Both the position numbers and the translations under genes were made by a program. The notes under the pieces are model-generated. The model saw nothing but the letters and a program-made list of their open reading frames with translations, was not told the DNA's origin and did not search any database. From Dysosmobacter acutus (lineage in GTDB: Bacteria > Bacillota > Clostridia > Oscillospirales > Oscillospiraceae): a DNA stretch of 64,000 nucleotides. This document shows, in pieces, positions 40,417 through 49,863 of the stretch; positions within the stretch are counted from its first letter, which is position 1, and every line of letters begins with the position of its first letter. The DNA is taken from NCBI RefSeq assembly GCF_018919205.1, contig NZ_JAHLQN010000001.1, positions 1,116,001 to 1,180,000 on the forward strand, given 5' to 3'.

Positions 40417-40453
40417 ACCATGAACCGACAACCGAAAGGAGGACAACGCACGG

Positions 40454-43400
40454 ATGCGAAAACGAATCACATCTCTGTTTTTAACGCTGGCGCTGATGCT
40501 GACCCTCATCCCCACGGGCCTGAGCACCACGGCCGAGGCCTATCTGCCGACGCCCAACCCGAACACTCCCCACTCCAACAACGGCTGGGTCGAGCTTTAC
40601 GGCCCGTATGGCGTTGCCGCATTGAAGGAATACCTCAAGGACGAAAACAACACCTGGTACATGCGGCTGACCGGCAACATTTCACTGGACGATGACAGTT
40701 TTGAAGGCATCACCGTCAAGGGAACCAAGTACCTTGACCTGAACGGCTATTCCGTCGATGTCAATAGAGACGGGGGAAAAGAGCTGACGCTGTTCGAGGT
40801 GCCGGAAGGCTCCACCATCGTGGTCTGCGACTCCCGCGGCGGCGGCAGAATCCACTACGACGGATACCTGGACATGGATCAGAGTTGCAACAGCGAAGGT
40901 GGTCAGGTCAAGTTTAGAGCCATTCGCAACCTGTTCCATGTGGAGGGCACGATGATCCTCAACGGCGGCGAGCTGGACGGCGGCCGCTCCAAGCAGGTCT
41001 GGGTAACCTATTCCCATGCCGCCGGTAGTGCCGACTACTATACCGGCTATGTGCGCCAGCAGCTCTACGCCACGGGCATTGATGTCGATGGCGGCACGCT
41101 GATCATGAACGGCGGCTCGGTCTGCGGCCGCGGCGATTACCGGGACGCTATTTATGCTTGGAACAGCGGCACTGTGGTCATCAACGGCGGCCGCATCCTC
41201 GGCCTCGGCGGTGCAAACGCGCTGCGTTGCCGCGACTATCAGCCGCCCAGCGTAAGCATCCGCGGCGGCTACTTTGAGACCCGCAAGATCGACAAGGAGC
41301 ACTGCGGCAGGTATCCCGGTGCAGCGCATTCTTCGCCGCATTATGTTTATGAAGAAGGAAGATACGGCGATGTGAACGTGAAGGAGGAGCACCTCTATCC
41401 GGGCGCGAAGCTGTCCACAGGCTCCCACAGCGCCACGGTCTCCCCGCCCACCAACGTCAAGACGAACTATGTCAAGCTCGCCACCACCAACAGCAACATC
41501 TATAACCCCAACATCGAGGGCAGCGGCACGGTCAGGCTGACCGGGTACACCCCCTATTACACCGAGGACAACTCGTGGGGCAAGCTCTTTGAGCAGCAGT
41601 ACCTCGGCACGACCGGCACGGGCTACACCCCATATTATATCTTCGCCATCTACGACAAGGACGGCAAGCGCGTATCCGACGAGATCGCGGATGTGTTCAC
41701 GCCGGGCACGCAGCCCAGCCGGACGGTGAAGGTGAGCGACTTTAAGGCCAAGAGCGGCGGCGAGCTCAAGCTCGACTTCCTCAAGCCCTACACGCTGCGC
41801 TGCACCGTGAGCGAGACGCTCAGCACCACGCAGGAATACACCGCCTCGTACTACAACGAGTGGAGCTTCATGAAGGACGTGGTGGACATGAGCGGCATCA
41901 CGATGACGGGCGAGGTCTGGCAGGCCGACTCCTCGGATGGCGACACGGCAGACTTCATCATGAGGCCCACGGTGACGAACTCCACGAACTTCTCGCACAT
42001 CACGAGCCTCGACTACGGTAACTTCCGCTTTATCTACTATGTGGACGGGCAGGAGGTCACAGAGGCAGAAAAAGACATCCATATCACCTCTGGATCGAAC
42101 GCCAGCGCCATCACCGGCTGGGGTCAGAGCTTTTTCGCGTCGCTGCCGGAGGGCGAGCAGTCCCTGCGCTGCGAGTTCGACTTTGAAAGCAATGGCATCC
42201 CCTATAACCTCGGCATGACCAGGAAGGTCTATGTCTTCCCGCGCATCTACGCAAGCACCGACTCGGGGAAGAATTACAGCTGGCGCGAGAAAGACAAGGT
42301 CAACTGCCCCAAAAAAGAGAACGGCGCTCTCGATTTTGTCTACCTGCGGCCCTATACCAGTACATCTTACCTGACAAGCGCCGGCAGGACCACCAACGAC
42401 TATGTGTGGCAGTACCGCTCCGGCGGCGAGTGGAAGGATGTCATCGTGACCAGCACGGGGACGGGCTATCAGCAGTCCAGCAGCGTCCCCGGCGTGTGGA
42501 TCAACAGCGCCGACGGCAAGCTTGCCACCTACCGCTCCGGCGACTACCGCGTAATGATGAACTTCAAAAACGTGAAGAGTTATTCCGCGGCGCCCATCAC
42601 GGTGGTCGGCAGGACCTACGATGCCAGCGCCCGCGAGGTCTCGCTGACGGCGAGCAAGGACAGCACCGTGTACAACGAGACCGGCTGCACGCTGACGGCC
42701 AAGTTCAACCTCGGCGATGCCGACTGGAAAAACAGCTTTTATGCGGATATCGTCCTCCAGCGCGACGGCGTGCCCGAAGGCGCGTGGGGAAAAACGACCG
42801 GCAATGAGGTCAGCTGCCGGAGCATCTATTACGGCAACTATACGCAGACGGGCGATCGCATCTTCTTCGATTCCACGGGCACAGCGACCTTCGATCTGAC
42901 GAGAATAAAGCGGATCGGCGAAGCTGACGACGATAAATTCGTCCCCGGCACGTACCGCTTCATGCTCAAGGTGCCCTATACCGAGAACGATAAAACAAAA
43001 TATATCTACAGCGCGCCCTGCACGATTCAGATCGACAAGCGCGCCACCGGCGTTGACGTGATGGTGGGCAGCGAGAACATCACCAACGGCGGCGGCACAA
43101 CGGCCGCCAACGCGCCGAGCTACACCATGCCCGGCAATACGAACATCATCAAACTCGGCTGCCAGCCCATTCAGCCGAATGCCACCCTCCCGCGCAGCCC
43201 CACGGTCAAGTGGTACGTGGACAGCGACCGGGAAATTGCAACCATCGAGGAAAGCACCGGCAAGCTGACGGCGCATAGCCCCGGCACGGCGCTCGTCCGC
43301 ATGAAATACTCCGGCAGCGGCGCGGACTATACGCGCTATGTCAAGGTCATCATCCCCATCGAGGGCTTCCGCATGGGCGAGCCCAACTTCGGCGCGGCGG

Positions 43401-45295
43401 CTGCCGGCGGCAAGACCTACGAAACGGTGGAGATGCCCATTACGAGCGTGCGCTGCTACAACGGCACATGGGTGGAGAACACGAACAACAAGTACATGAG
43501 CGCCGTGGTCAGAACCATCAAGGGCCAGCACGCCGAAACCGGCATCATCAACCGCCTCACCGACCCCGTGCAGTACAACGACAAGTTCACCGCGACCTTT
43601 GAGATCAAGCCCAAGGAGGGCTACCAGTTCGTCCTGTACACCTCGTACATCAGCGGCGATTCCTGGTACAAGAAGGCCAACAGCAAGGTCATCCAGTGCA
43701 GCATCCCCGGCGACAGCTCCCTTGACAGCGCCATTTTCAAGGGCTGTGAGGAGGGCGGCGAGTACTATAACGGCTCGTACGTCACGCCCGCCAACGCAAC
43801 GCTGTACTACGCCTACGAGGAGCCTTGCCTGAAGGACCCCACCGGCGGCACGATCTATCTGAACACCGTCTTCCTCACCACCGATGAGCCCATGGAGGGC
43901 GACCCGCGCTACGGCGGCACGCTCCCCTCGAACTACCGCAATGATATGCTGAATGTCCGCATCAACACCATTGAGAATATCTTCACCGCGGGCGGCTACC
44001 CCTTGCTCTCGAGCGAGAGCAAGGTCTCCAAGGTTCCCGATGTGACGGGCACGGGCACGGCCTACGCGCCGGTGCTGTATGCCGACAAGGACAGCGCGAC
44101 CAGCTTCAATAATCCCGGCTCGTGGTATGACGTGCTCTATGACGGCAGCAATCCGCGCCCCGACGCCGACCTCATGCGCCAGCGCTACGAGGCGGGCACT
44201 TACATCAGCGAGCTGGTCATCACGGCGGGCGTTGCGGCAGACGGCACGAAGTATTACTTCGAGCCCAACACCGCGCTCGTCATCAACGGCTACAAGGTGC
44301 AGCTGCTCCATCCCTCGGACAACGGCACGTTCTCGCAGGCCGATGTGTATGACGATGTGTACGGCTACCAGTTCCTCGGCTACTCGCCCGGCAAGCTGAG
44401 AGCCACCTACTACATCGTTTCGGACAGACAGCCCGCGTATAACACCGCCACCGTCACGGTGGCCGCGCCCGTCACGGGCGAGAAGGCCGCCGTCGCGTCC
44501 GACGCCATCGTCACGGGCGTGACCCGCACCGGCGAGAGCGAGGAGATCGTCAACCACGGCGTTTACGTCCGCAAACTCACATGGTTCATTGATGCAAACG
44601 GAAACGGCCAGCTGGACGAGAACGAGGAATGCACGCCTGAAAACGGCCTCACGGCGGACGGTAAGTTCCTCGGCGGCAAGACCTACAGCGTTTACTTCGA
44701 GCTTGCCGTTACCGAGGGCATGGGGCGGCTGAACAACGAGGCCTTTACCCTCAAGGTCAATGACCTTGAAGTGCCCATCAACACCACCGCGGCCCAGGGC
44801 GTCTACACCTTCCCGGAAACGGAGATCGTGGGCTACGGCGTCTCCGGCAATGTGGAGAGCTTCAACTCCGACACCGACCCCGTGACCATCCAGCTCATTG
44901 AGCAGGGCGCCTCCGAGGCGGCATATGAAGTTCAGGTCTCCGGCGGCACCCAGAGCGGCAATAAGTTCACCGCCCCCTACGCCTTCTCCGATGTTCCCAC
45001 CGGCACCTACACCATGAGGGTCATCAAGCAAAATCACGTCACCCGTGAGTACACCATCACGGTAGGCACGGAAGCGGTGACCCAGGATGTGAAGATTCAC
45101 CTCAAGGGAGATGTAACGGGAGACGGGAAACTGGATGCAAAGGATAGAACATTCATAAATCGGCACTTGGAAAACTCGCGGCCTTTGAGCGATTATCAAT
45201 TCCTTTGCGGCGACATTGACGGGAATGGAGTGGTCAATGCCAAAGACAGGACACAAATTAACCGTCATCTGGATGGGTCAAGACCGCTTTGGTAA
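40454..45295 (+). CDS. large secreted beta-helix/Ig-like protein with C-terminal dockerin
   Basis: This 1613-residue protein has a signal peptide (LFLTLALMLTLIPTGLSTTAEA, about 8-29). Residues 65-290 contain beta-helix-like turns (MILNGGELDGG, LIMNGGSVCGRG, VVINGGRILGLGG), typical of carbohydrate- or surface-binding proteins. A long beta-rich middle includes a Big_2-like part near 920-960 (WYVDSDREIATIEESTGKLT). The last 60 residues are a type I dockerin with two calcium loops: GDVTGDGKLDAKDRTFINRH and GDIDGNGVVNAKDRTQINRH. Dockerins bind cohesins on scaffold proteins. The next gene encodes a wall-anchored protein with a cohesin-like domain, a likely partner. No catalytic domain is recognised. 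Confidence 0.8.
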   Translation: MRKRITSLFLTLALMLTLIPTGLSTTAEAYLPTPNPNTPHSNNGWVELYGPYGVAALKEYLKDENNTWYMRLTGNISLDDDSFEGITVKGTKYLDLNGYSVDVNRDGGKELTLFEVPEGSTIVVCDSRGGGRIHYDGYLDMDQSCNSEGGQVKFRAIRNLFHVEGTMILNGGELDGGRSKQVWVTYSHAAGSADYYTGYVRQQLYATGIDVDGGTLIMNGGSVCGRGDYRDAIYAWNSGTVVINGGRILGLGGANALRCRDYQPPSVSIRGGYFETRKIDKEHCGRYPGAAHSSPHYVYEEGRYGDVNVKEEHLYPGAKLSTGSHSATVSPPTNVKTNYVKLATTNSNIYNPNIEGSGTVRLTGYTPYYTEDNSWGKLFEQQYLGTTGTGYTPYYIFAIYDKDGKRVSDEIADVFTPGTQPSRTVKVSDFKAKSGGELKLDFLKPYTLRCTVSETLSTTQEYTASYYNEWSFMKDVVDMSGITMTGEVWQADSSDGDTADFIMRPTVTNSTNFSHITSLDYGNFRFIYYVDGQEVTEAEKDIHITSGSNASAITGWGQSFFASLPEGEQSLRCEFDFESNGIPYNLGMTRKVYVFPRIYASTDSGKNYSWREKDKVNCPKKENGALDFVYLRPYTSTSYLTSAGRTTNDYVWQYRSGGEWKDVIVTSTGTGYQQSSSVPGVWINSADGKLATYRSGDYRVMMNFKNVKSYSAAPITVVGRTYDASAREVSLTASKDSTVYNETGCTLTAKFNLGDADWKNSFYADIVLQRDGVPEGAWGKTTGNEVSCRSIYYGNYTQTGDRIFFDSTGTATFDLTRIKRIGEADDDKFVPGTYRFMLKVPYTENDKTKYIYSAPCTIQIDKRATGVDVMVGSENITNGGGTTAANAPSYTMPGNTNIIKLGCQPIQPNATLPRSPTVKWYVDSDREIATIEESTGKLTAHSPGTALVRMKYSGSGADYTRYVKVIIPIEGFRMGEPNFGAAAAGGKTYETVEMPITSVRCYNGTWVENTNNKYMSAVVRTIKGQHAETGIINRLTDPVQYNDKFTATFEIKPKEGYQFVLYTSYISGDSWYKKANSKVIQCSIPGDSSLDSAIFKGCEEGGEYYNGSYVTPANATLYYAYEEPCLKDPTGGTIYLNTVFLTTDEPMEGDPRYGGTLPSNYRNDMLNVRINTIENIFTAGGYPLLSSESKVSKVPDVTGTGTAYAPVLYADKDSATSFNNPGSWYDVLYDGSNPRPDADLMRQRYEAGTYISELVITAGVAADGTKYYFEPNTALVINGYKVQLLHPSDNGTFSQADVYDDVYGYQFLGYSPGKLRATYYIVSDRQPAYNTATVTVAAPVTGEKAAVASDAIVTGVTRTGESEEIVNHGVYVRKLTWFIDANGNGQLDENEECTPENGLTADGKFLGGKTYSVYFELAVTEGMGRLNNEAFTLKVNDLEVPINTTAAQGVYTFPETEIVGYGVSGNVESFNSDTDPVTIQLIEQGASEAAYEVQVSGGTQSGNKFTAPYAFSDVPTGTYTMRVIKQNHVTREYTITVGTEAVTQDVKIHLKGDVTGDGKLDAKDRTFINRHLENSRPLSDYQFLCGDIDGNGVVNAKDRTQINRHLDGSRPLW

Positions 45296-45327
45296 AGTGG
45301 GATACCACAAATCGTCTTAAACCGATG

Positions 45328-45358
45328 TTCCCGCCCCATACGCCATATGGGGCGGGAA
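45328..45358 (+). terminator. strong hairpin between the dockerin and scaffold genes
   Basis: A perfect 13-bp stem TTCCCGCCCCATA/TATGGGGCGGGAA with a five-base loop, without a T-run. It may be a factor-dependent terminator or a stabilising 3' end for the dockerin mRNA. Confidence 0.5.
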
Positions 45359-45481
45359 AGAAGGATTAAGAATATAAAAATCACAGAGAAATCTGTGTCG
45401 CCGCTTTCGAAACTAAGCGAGACTTCGGAATTGGTGTAAAAATGATGTCCCGCAAATGTATTTTAAAGGAGGAACTTGGTC

Positions 45482-48355
45482 ATGAGCAAGCGAATCAAAT
45501 CTCTGCTGCTTTGTTTCGTCATGGTCTTTACAATGTTGGCGAATGCAATGCCTGTATTGGCTGTGCAAAATTCCATGCTGACGATATCGACAGACAAAAC
45601 AAATGTAAAACCCAATGAAGAAATCACTTATACCCTTAAGATGGGGCCTGTTACCAATATGTGTAACTTGTCTGCGTTCTTAAAGCTTTCAGATGGTCTT
45701 ACACTTACATCCGGTACAGTTCCGGAAGATCTTCAGCAGACAATGGGCACAGACGATCCCCCCACTTTCAACTTAAAAACACTCAAACTGGACACGTTTG
45801 ATGCGGGTCGTTTAAATGCGGGTTATACATCTACCACCGACACTTTGCTTCTTACTTTTACCTGTACAGTCAACGCTGATGCTACGGGAGATCAAACCGT
45901 TACTCTTCAGATTGACACATGGTATGAACAAGATGATGACCTGACGGATATTCAGTATACCATTACCCCCGCTATCGTCACCGTCACCGCCGCGCCCACG
46001 CCGGCAACCGGTATCAGCCTCAACAAGGATGAACTGACTTTGACGGCCGGTGCAACCGAAACTCTGACGGCAACTGTCACCCCGTCCGACACGACTGATA
46101 CAGTGGCTTGGTCTTCCAACAAACCGGAAGTAGCAACCGTTGATTCCACCGGTAAGGTAACTGCAGTAGCCCCCGGCGAAGCGACCATCACCGCCAAGGC
46201 TGGTGAGCAGTCTGCTTCCTGCGCCGTGACCGTGAACGAAGCAACTCCTACCCCCGTTCCTGTGGCAAGCATCGAGCTGAACAAGACCGCTCTGACCCTG
46301 GAGGTCGGCAAGAATGAGACCCTGACTGCAACCGTCAAGCCTGACAACGCTGAAGACAAGACGGTGACCTGGACCTCCAGCGACGAAACCGTTGCAACCG
46401 TTGAAAACGGCAAGGTGACCGCTGTTAAGGCGGGTACCGCGACTATCACCGCCAAGGCTGGTGAGCAGTCTGCTTCCTGCGCCGTGACCGTGAACGAAGC
46501 AACTCCTACCCCCGTTCCCGTGGCAAGCATTGAGCTGAACAAGACCGCTCTGACCCTGGAGGTCGGCAAGAATGAGACCCTGACTGCAACCGTCAAGCCT
46601 GACAACGCTGAAGACAAGACGGTGACCTGGACCTCCAGCGACGAAACCGTTGCAACCGTTGAAAACGGCAAGGTGACCGCTGTTAAGGCGGGTACCGCAA
46701 CCATCACCGCCAAGGCTGGTGAGCAGTCTGCTTCCTGCGCCGTGACCGTGAACGAAGCAACTCCTACCCCCGTTCCCGTGGCAAGCATTGAGCTGAACAA
46801 GACCGCTCTGACCCTGGAGGTCGGCAAGAATGAGACCCTGACTGCAACCGTCAAGCCTGACAACGCTGAAGACAAGACGGTGACCTGGACCTCCAGCGAC
46901 GAAACCGTTGCAACCGTTGAAAACGGCAAGGTGACCGCTGTTAAGGCGGGTACCGCAACCATCACCGCCAAGGCTGGTGAGCAGTCTGCTTCCTGCGCCG
47001 TGACCGTGAACGAAGCAACTCCTACCCCCGTTCCCGTGGCAAGCATTGAGCTGAACAAGACCGCTCTGACCCTGGAGGTCGGCAAGAATGAGACCCTGAC
47101 TGCAACCGTCAAGCCTGACAACGCTGAAGACAAGACGGTGACCTGGACCTCCAGCGACGAAACCGTTGCAACCGTTGAAAACGGCAAGGTGACCGCTGTT
47201 AAGGCGGGTACCGCGACCATCACCGCCAAGGCTGGTGAGCAGTCTGCTTCCTGCGCCGTGACCGTGAACGAAGCAACTCCTACCCCCGTTCCCGTGGCGA
47301 GCATCGAGCTGAACAAGACCGCTCTGACCCTGGAGGTCGGCAAGAATGAGACCCTGACTGCAACCGTCAAGCCTGACAACGCTGAAGACAAGACGGTGAC
47401 CTGGACCTCCAGCGACGAAACCGTTGCAACCGTTGAAAACGGCAAGGTGACCGCTGTTAAGGCGGGTACCGCGACCATCACCGCCAAGGCTGGTGAGCAG
47501 TCTGCTTCCTGCGCCGTGACCGTGAAAAATAGCGATAGCGGTTCTTCCGGCGGCGGTGGCGGCGGCAGCAGCGTCACCACCTACGCCATCACCGTGAAGG
47601 ACGCCAAAAACGGCGATGTGTCCGCCAACCGCAAGAGCGCCTCCAAGGGCACCACCATCACCCTGACTGTGGCCCCCGATAAGGGCTATGTGCTGGACGA
47701 CATCACCGTGCTGGACAGCAAGGACAAGGAGATCAAGCTCACCGAAAAGGGCGGCAAGTTCACCTTCACCATGCCCGCCAGTAAGGTCACCGTCCAGGCC
47801 ACCTTCAAGGCCGAGGCTCCCGTCATCGACCACCCCTTCACCGATGTCCCCGAAGGCAGCTACTATGAGGACGCTGTGATCTGGGCCGTGGATAAGGGCA
47901 TCACCACCGGCACCAGCGCCACCACCTTTACTCCTGACGGCATCTGCACCCGTGCCCAGGCGGTCACCTTCCTGTGGAGAGCCGCCGGTTCCCCCGCCCC
48001 CAAGTCCAGCGCCATGCCCTTTACCGATGTGAAGGCGGGCAGCTACTACTATGACGCGGTGCTGTGGGCTGTGGAGCAGGGCATCACCAAGGGCACAAGC
48101 GACACCGCTTTCAGCCCCAACGCTTCCTGCACCCGCGCTCAGATCGTCACCTTCCTGTGGCGTGCCAACGGCAGCCCTGCTGTCAGCGGCAATTCCGCCT
48201 TCACCGATGTGGCAGCTGACGCTTACTATGCGGCAGCGGTCACCTGGGCGGAGAAGAACGGCGTTACCGGCGGTATCGGCAACGGCCTGTTCGGTTCCGG
48301 CAACAACTGCACGAGAGCCCAGATCGTGACGTTCCTGTACCGCGCGATGAAGTGA
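45482..48355 (+). CDS. wall-anchored scaffold-like protein: cohesin-like domain, six Big_2 repeats, three SLH domains
   Basis: This 957-residue protein has a signal peptide (about 1-30, ending PVLAVQ). Residues 33-165 look like a cohesin domain (ISTDKTNVKPNEEITYTLKM, then LLLTFTCTVNADATGDQTVT near the end). One diverged and five nearly identical 86-residue Big_2 Ig-like repeats follow, then a Gly/Ser linker, a beta-repeat domain (YAITVKDAKNGDVSANRKSA) and three S-layer homology domains (HPFTDVPEGSYYEDAVIWAV and two relatives). SLH domains bind pyruvylated wall polymers. ATG 45482 is preferred to TTG 45476 for its distance from GGAGG. The dockerin protein encoded just upstream is the obvious candidate cargo. 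The cohesin call is from pattern, not alignment. Confidence 0.75.
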   Translation: MSKRIKSLLLCFVMVFTMLANAMPVLAVQNSMLTISTDKTNVKPNEEITYTLKMGPVTNMCNLSAFLKLSDGLTLTSGTVPEDLQQTMGTDDPPTFNLKTLKLDTFDAGRLNAGYTSTTDTLLLTFTCTVNADATGDQTVTLQIDTWYEQDDDLTDIQYTITPAIVTVTAAPTPATGISLNKDELTLTAGATETLTATVTPSDTTDTVAWSSNKPEVATVDSTGKVTAVAPGEATITAKAGEQSASCAVTVNEATPTPVPVASIELNKTALTLEVGKNETLTATVKPDNAEDKTVTWTSSDETVATVENGKVTAVKAGTATITAKAGEQSASCAVTVNEATPTPVPVASIELNKTALTLEVGKNETLTATVKPDNAEDKTVTWTSSDETVATVENGKVTAVKAGTATITAKAGEQSASCAVTVNEATPTPVPVASIELNKTALTLEVGKNETLTATVKPDNAEDKTVTWTSSDETVATVENGKVTAVKAGTATITAKAGEQSASCAVTVNEATPTPVPVASIELNKTALTLEVGKNETLTATVKPDNAEDKTVTWTSSDETVATVENGKVTAVKAGTATITAKAGEQSASCAVTVNEATPTPVPVASIELNKTALTLEVGKNETLTATVKPDNAEDKTVTWTSSDETVATVENGKVTAVKAGTATITAKAGEQSASCAVTVKNSDSGSSGGGGGGSSVTTYAITVKDAKNGDVSANRKSASKGTTITLTVAPDKGYVLDDITVLDSKDKEIKLTEKGGKFTFTMPASKVTVQATFKAEAPVIDHPFTDVPEGSYYEDAVIWAVDKGITTGTSATTFTPDGICTRAQAVTFLWRAAGSPAPKSSAMPFTDVKAGSYYYDAVLWAVEQGITKGTSDTAFSPNASCTRAQIVTFLWRANGSPAVSGNSAFTDVAADAYYAAAVTWAEKNGVTGGIGNGLFGSGNNCTRAQIVTFLYRAMK
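46243..47526 (+). repeat. five tandem 258-bp repeats encoding identical Big_2 domains
   Basis: Units start at about 46243, 46501, 46759, 47017 and 47275 and differ by only a few bases each, far less than the first, diverged Big_2 copy (46006-46242). Such DNA-level identity indicates recent expansion or gene conversion, so repeat number probably varies between strains and assemblies may miscount it. Confidence 0.95.
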
Positions 48356-48387
48356 TCCTCCGGGAATAACGCGCAAGCAAAGCACCG

Positions 48388-48419
48388 AAAGGCGCGGCGG
48401 CATCGCCGCCGCGCCTTTT
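48388..48419 (+). terminator. intrinsic terminator after the scaffold-like gene
   Basis: A perfect GC-rich stem AAAGGCGCGGCGGC/GCCGCCGCGCCTTT with loop ATC, ending in TTTT. Confidence 0.85.
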
Positions 48420-48500
48420 CCCCCTTGAAAGGAAACGCTTATGAAGAAAAAAATGGGCGTGAAGAATGAATCCCTTCCCACCGAGCGAGGAGGCATATCC

Positions 48501-49835
48501 ATGAAAAAACGAATCTTCCTGCTGGCGGCGCTGGCCGCCGGTCTTGTGCTGTGCCTCGCCGCTTGTGGGGAAACCAACGGAGACCCCGTCACCGTCACCC
48601 TCTGGCATGTTTACGGAGGTGAGGTGAACTCGCCCATGAACGCGCTGGTGGAGGAGTTCAACCGCACTGTCGGGCAGGAGCAGAACATCCGCGTGCGGGT
48701 GGACAGCGTCAGCAATACCAATGTCATCCACGAGAGCGTGCTTGCCGCCGCCTACGACGATCCCGGCGCGTCCGAGCTGCCCGATCTGTTCATTTCCTAT
48801 CCCAAAACCGTGCTGGCCCTGCCCGATGAAGACATTCTGGTGGACTATCACGACTATTTCTCCGATGAGGAACTGGATGCCTTTTTGCCGGAATTTCTGG
48901 AAGAGGGCACGGTGAACGGCCGCCTTGCGGTGCTGCCCATCGCCAAATCCACGGAAATCCTGTACGTTAATAAGACTGCTTTCGACCGCTTTGCCGCCGC
49001 CACGGGCGCCAGCATCGATGATCTTTCCACCTGGGAAGGGCTGTATGCCCTCGCCGAGCGGTATGCGGACTGGTCGGGCGGCAAGTGCTTCTTCGTTCAC
49101 GACTACCACTTCAACTATTTCCAGGTGGGGGTGGAATCGCTGGGCGAGGACTTTTTCGACAAGAACGGCATTGCCTTCGGCCCCAAATTCGCCTACGCAT
49201 GGGAGCCCTACGCCAGAGCCGCGCTGACCGGCGGGCTGTGGCTGGGCAGCGGCTATGCGACTGAGCCCCTGCGCACGGGCGACGCCATCGTGTCGGTCGC
49301 GTCCTCGGCAAGCGTTCTTTACTATTCCAATGTAGTGACCTATCCCGACAACAGCACCGAGCAGGTGGAGATCATCTCGCTCCCCTGCCCCACCTTTGAA
49401 GGCGGGGAAAAGCTCGTCATGCAGCGCGGCGCGGGGCTTTGTACCGTGAAATCGTCGCCCGAGCGTGAAAAGGCCTGCATGACCTTCCTCAAGTGGCTCA
49501 CCGAGCCGAAGCGGAATGTGGACTTTGTCACGGAGCTTGGCTACATGCCCGTGACAAAGGAGGGCTTCGACGATTATCTGCCCGATGCGATCAAAACGCT
49601 GAGCGACCCTATGTACGTTTCGCTCTATGAAGCATTTTTGCGCACGCGGCAGGACTACACCTTCTACACCCCGCCGCAGCGGGAGGATTATCTCGATCTT
49701 GAGACCCGCTTTGAAAAAGCCGTGCGCCTGCGCCTGACGGCGGGGCGGGCGCAGTATCTCGAGCAGGGCGAGGATACGCTCGACACGCTCGTGCGCTCCA
49801 CGATGGAGGATTTTGAGAAGAATTATGGCAAGTGA
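48501..49835 (+). CDS. solute-binding-type lipoprotein (extracellular family 1) of cassette 2
   Basis: The protein has 444 residues from ATG 48501 (GAGGAGGC upstream). An in-frame ATG at 48441 would put 20 charged residues before the lipoprotein signal and is less likely. The lipid site is in LCLAAC. The family pattern VTLWHVYGGEVNSPMNALVE and LTEPKRNVDFVTELGYMPVT is shared with the cassette 1 protein (37583-38917), which has the same length. No ABC permease is present. The next gene, 28 bases on, is a membrane LuxR regulator. A sugar or peptidoglycan fragment is a plausible ligand; the sequence does not say which. Confidence 0.85.
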   Translation: MKKRIFLLAALAAGLVLCLAACGETNGDPVTVTLWHVYGGEVNSPMNALVEEFNRTVGQEQNIRVRVDSVSNTNVIHESVLAAAYDDPGASELPDLFISYPKTVLALPDEDILVDYHDYFSDEELDAFLPEFLEEGTVNGRLAVLPIAKSTEILYVNKTAFDRFAAATGASIDDLSTWEGLYALAERYADWSGGKCFFVHDYHFNYFQVGVESLGEDFFDKNGIAFGPKFAYAWEPYARAALTGGLWLGSGYATEPLRTGDAIVSVASSASVLYYSNVVTYPDNSTEQVEIISLPCPTFEGGEKLVMQRGAGLCTVKSSPEREKACMTFLKWLTEPKRNVDFVTELGYMPVTKEGFDDYLPDAIKTLSDPMYVSLYEAFLRTRQDYTFYTPPQREDYLDLETRFEKAVRLRLTAGRAQYLEQGEDTLDTLVRSTMEDFEKNYGK

Positions 49836-49863
49836 CATGCCGCAGCAGAAAGGAGAGATCGCC

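Noticed and set aside
40682-45268. Antisense open frame of 1528 residues opposite the dockerin gene
   Set aside because: Low-complexity Val/Ala/Asp/Gly/Arg-rich product with no signal or domains. It mirrors codon bias of the real plus-strand gene, which has signal peptide, beta-helix and dockerin.
46243-47526. CRISPR-like array
   Set aside because: The repeat is 258 bp, coding and in frame with no unique spacers. It is a tandem protein-domain repeat.
45812-48598. Antisense open frames of 928 and 542 residues over the Big_2 repeats
   Set aside because: Long only because the repeated real gene is free of antisense stops. The products merely echo the repeats.
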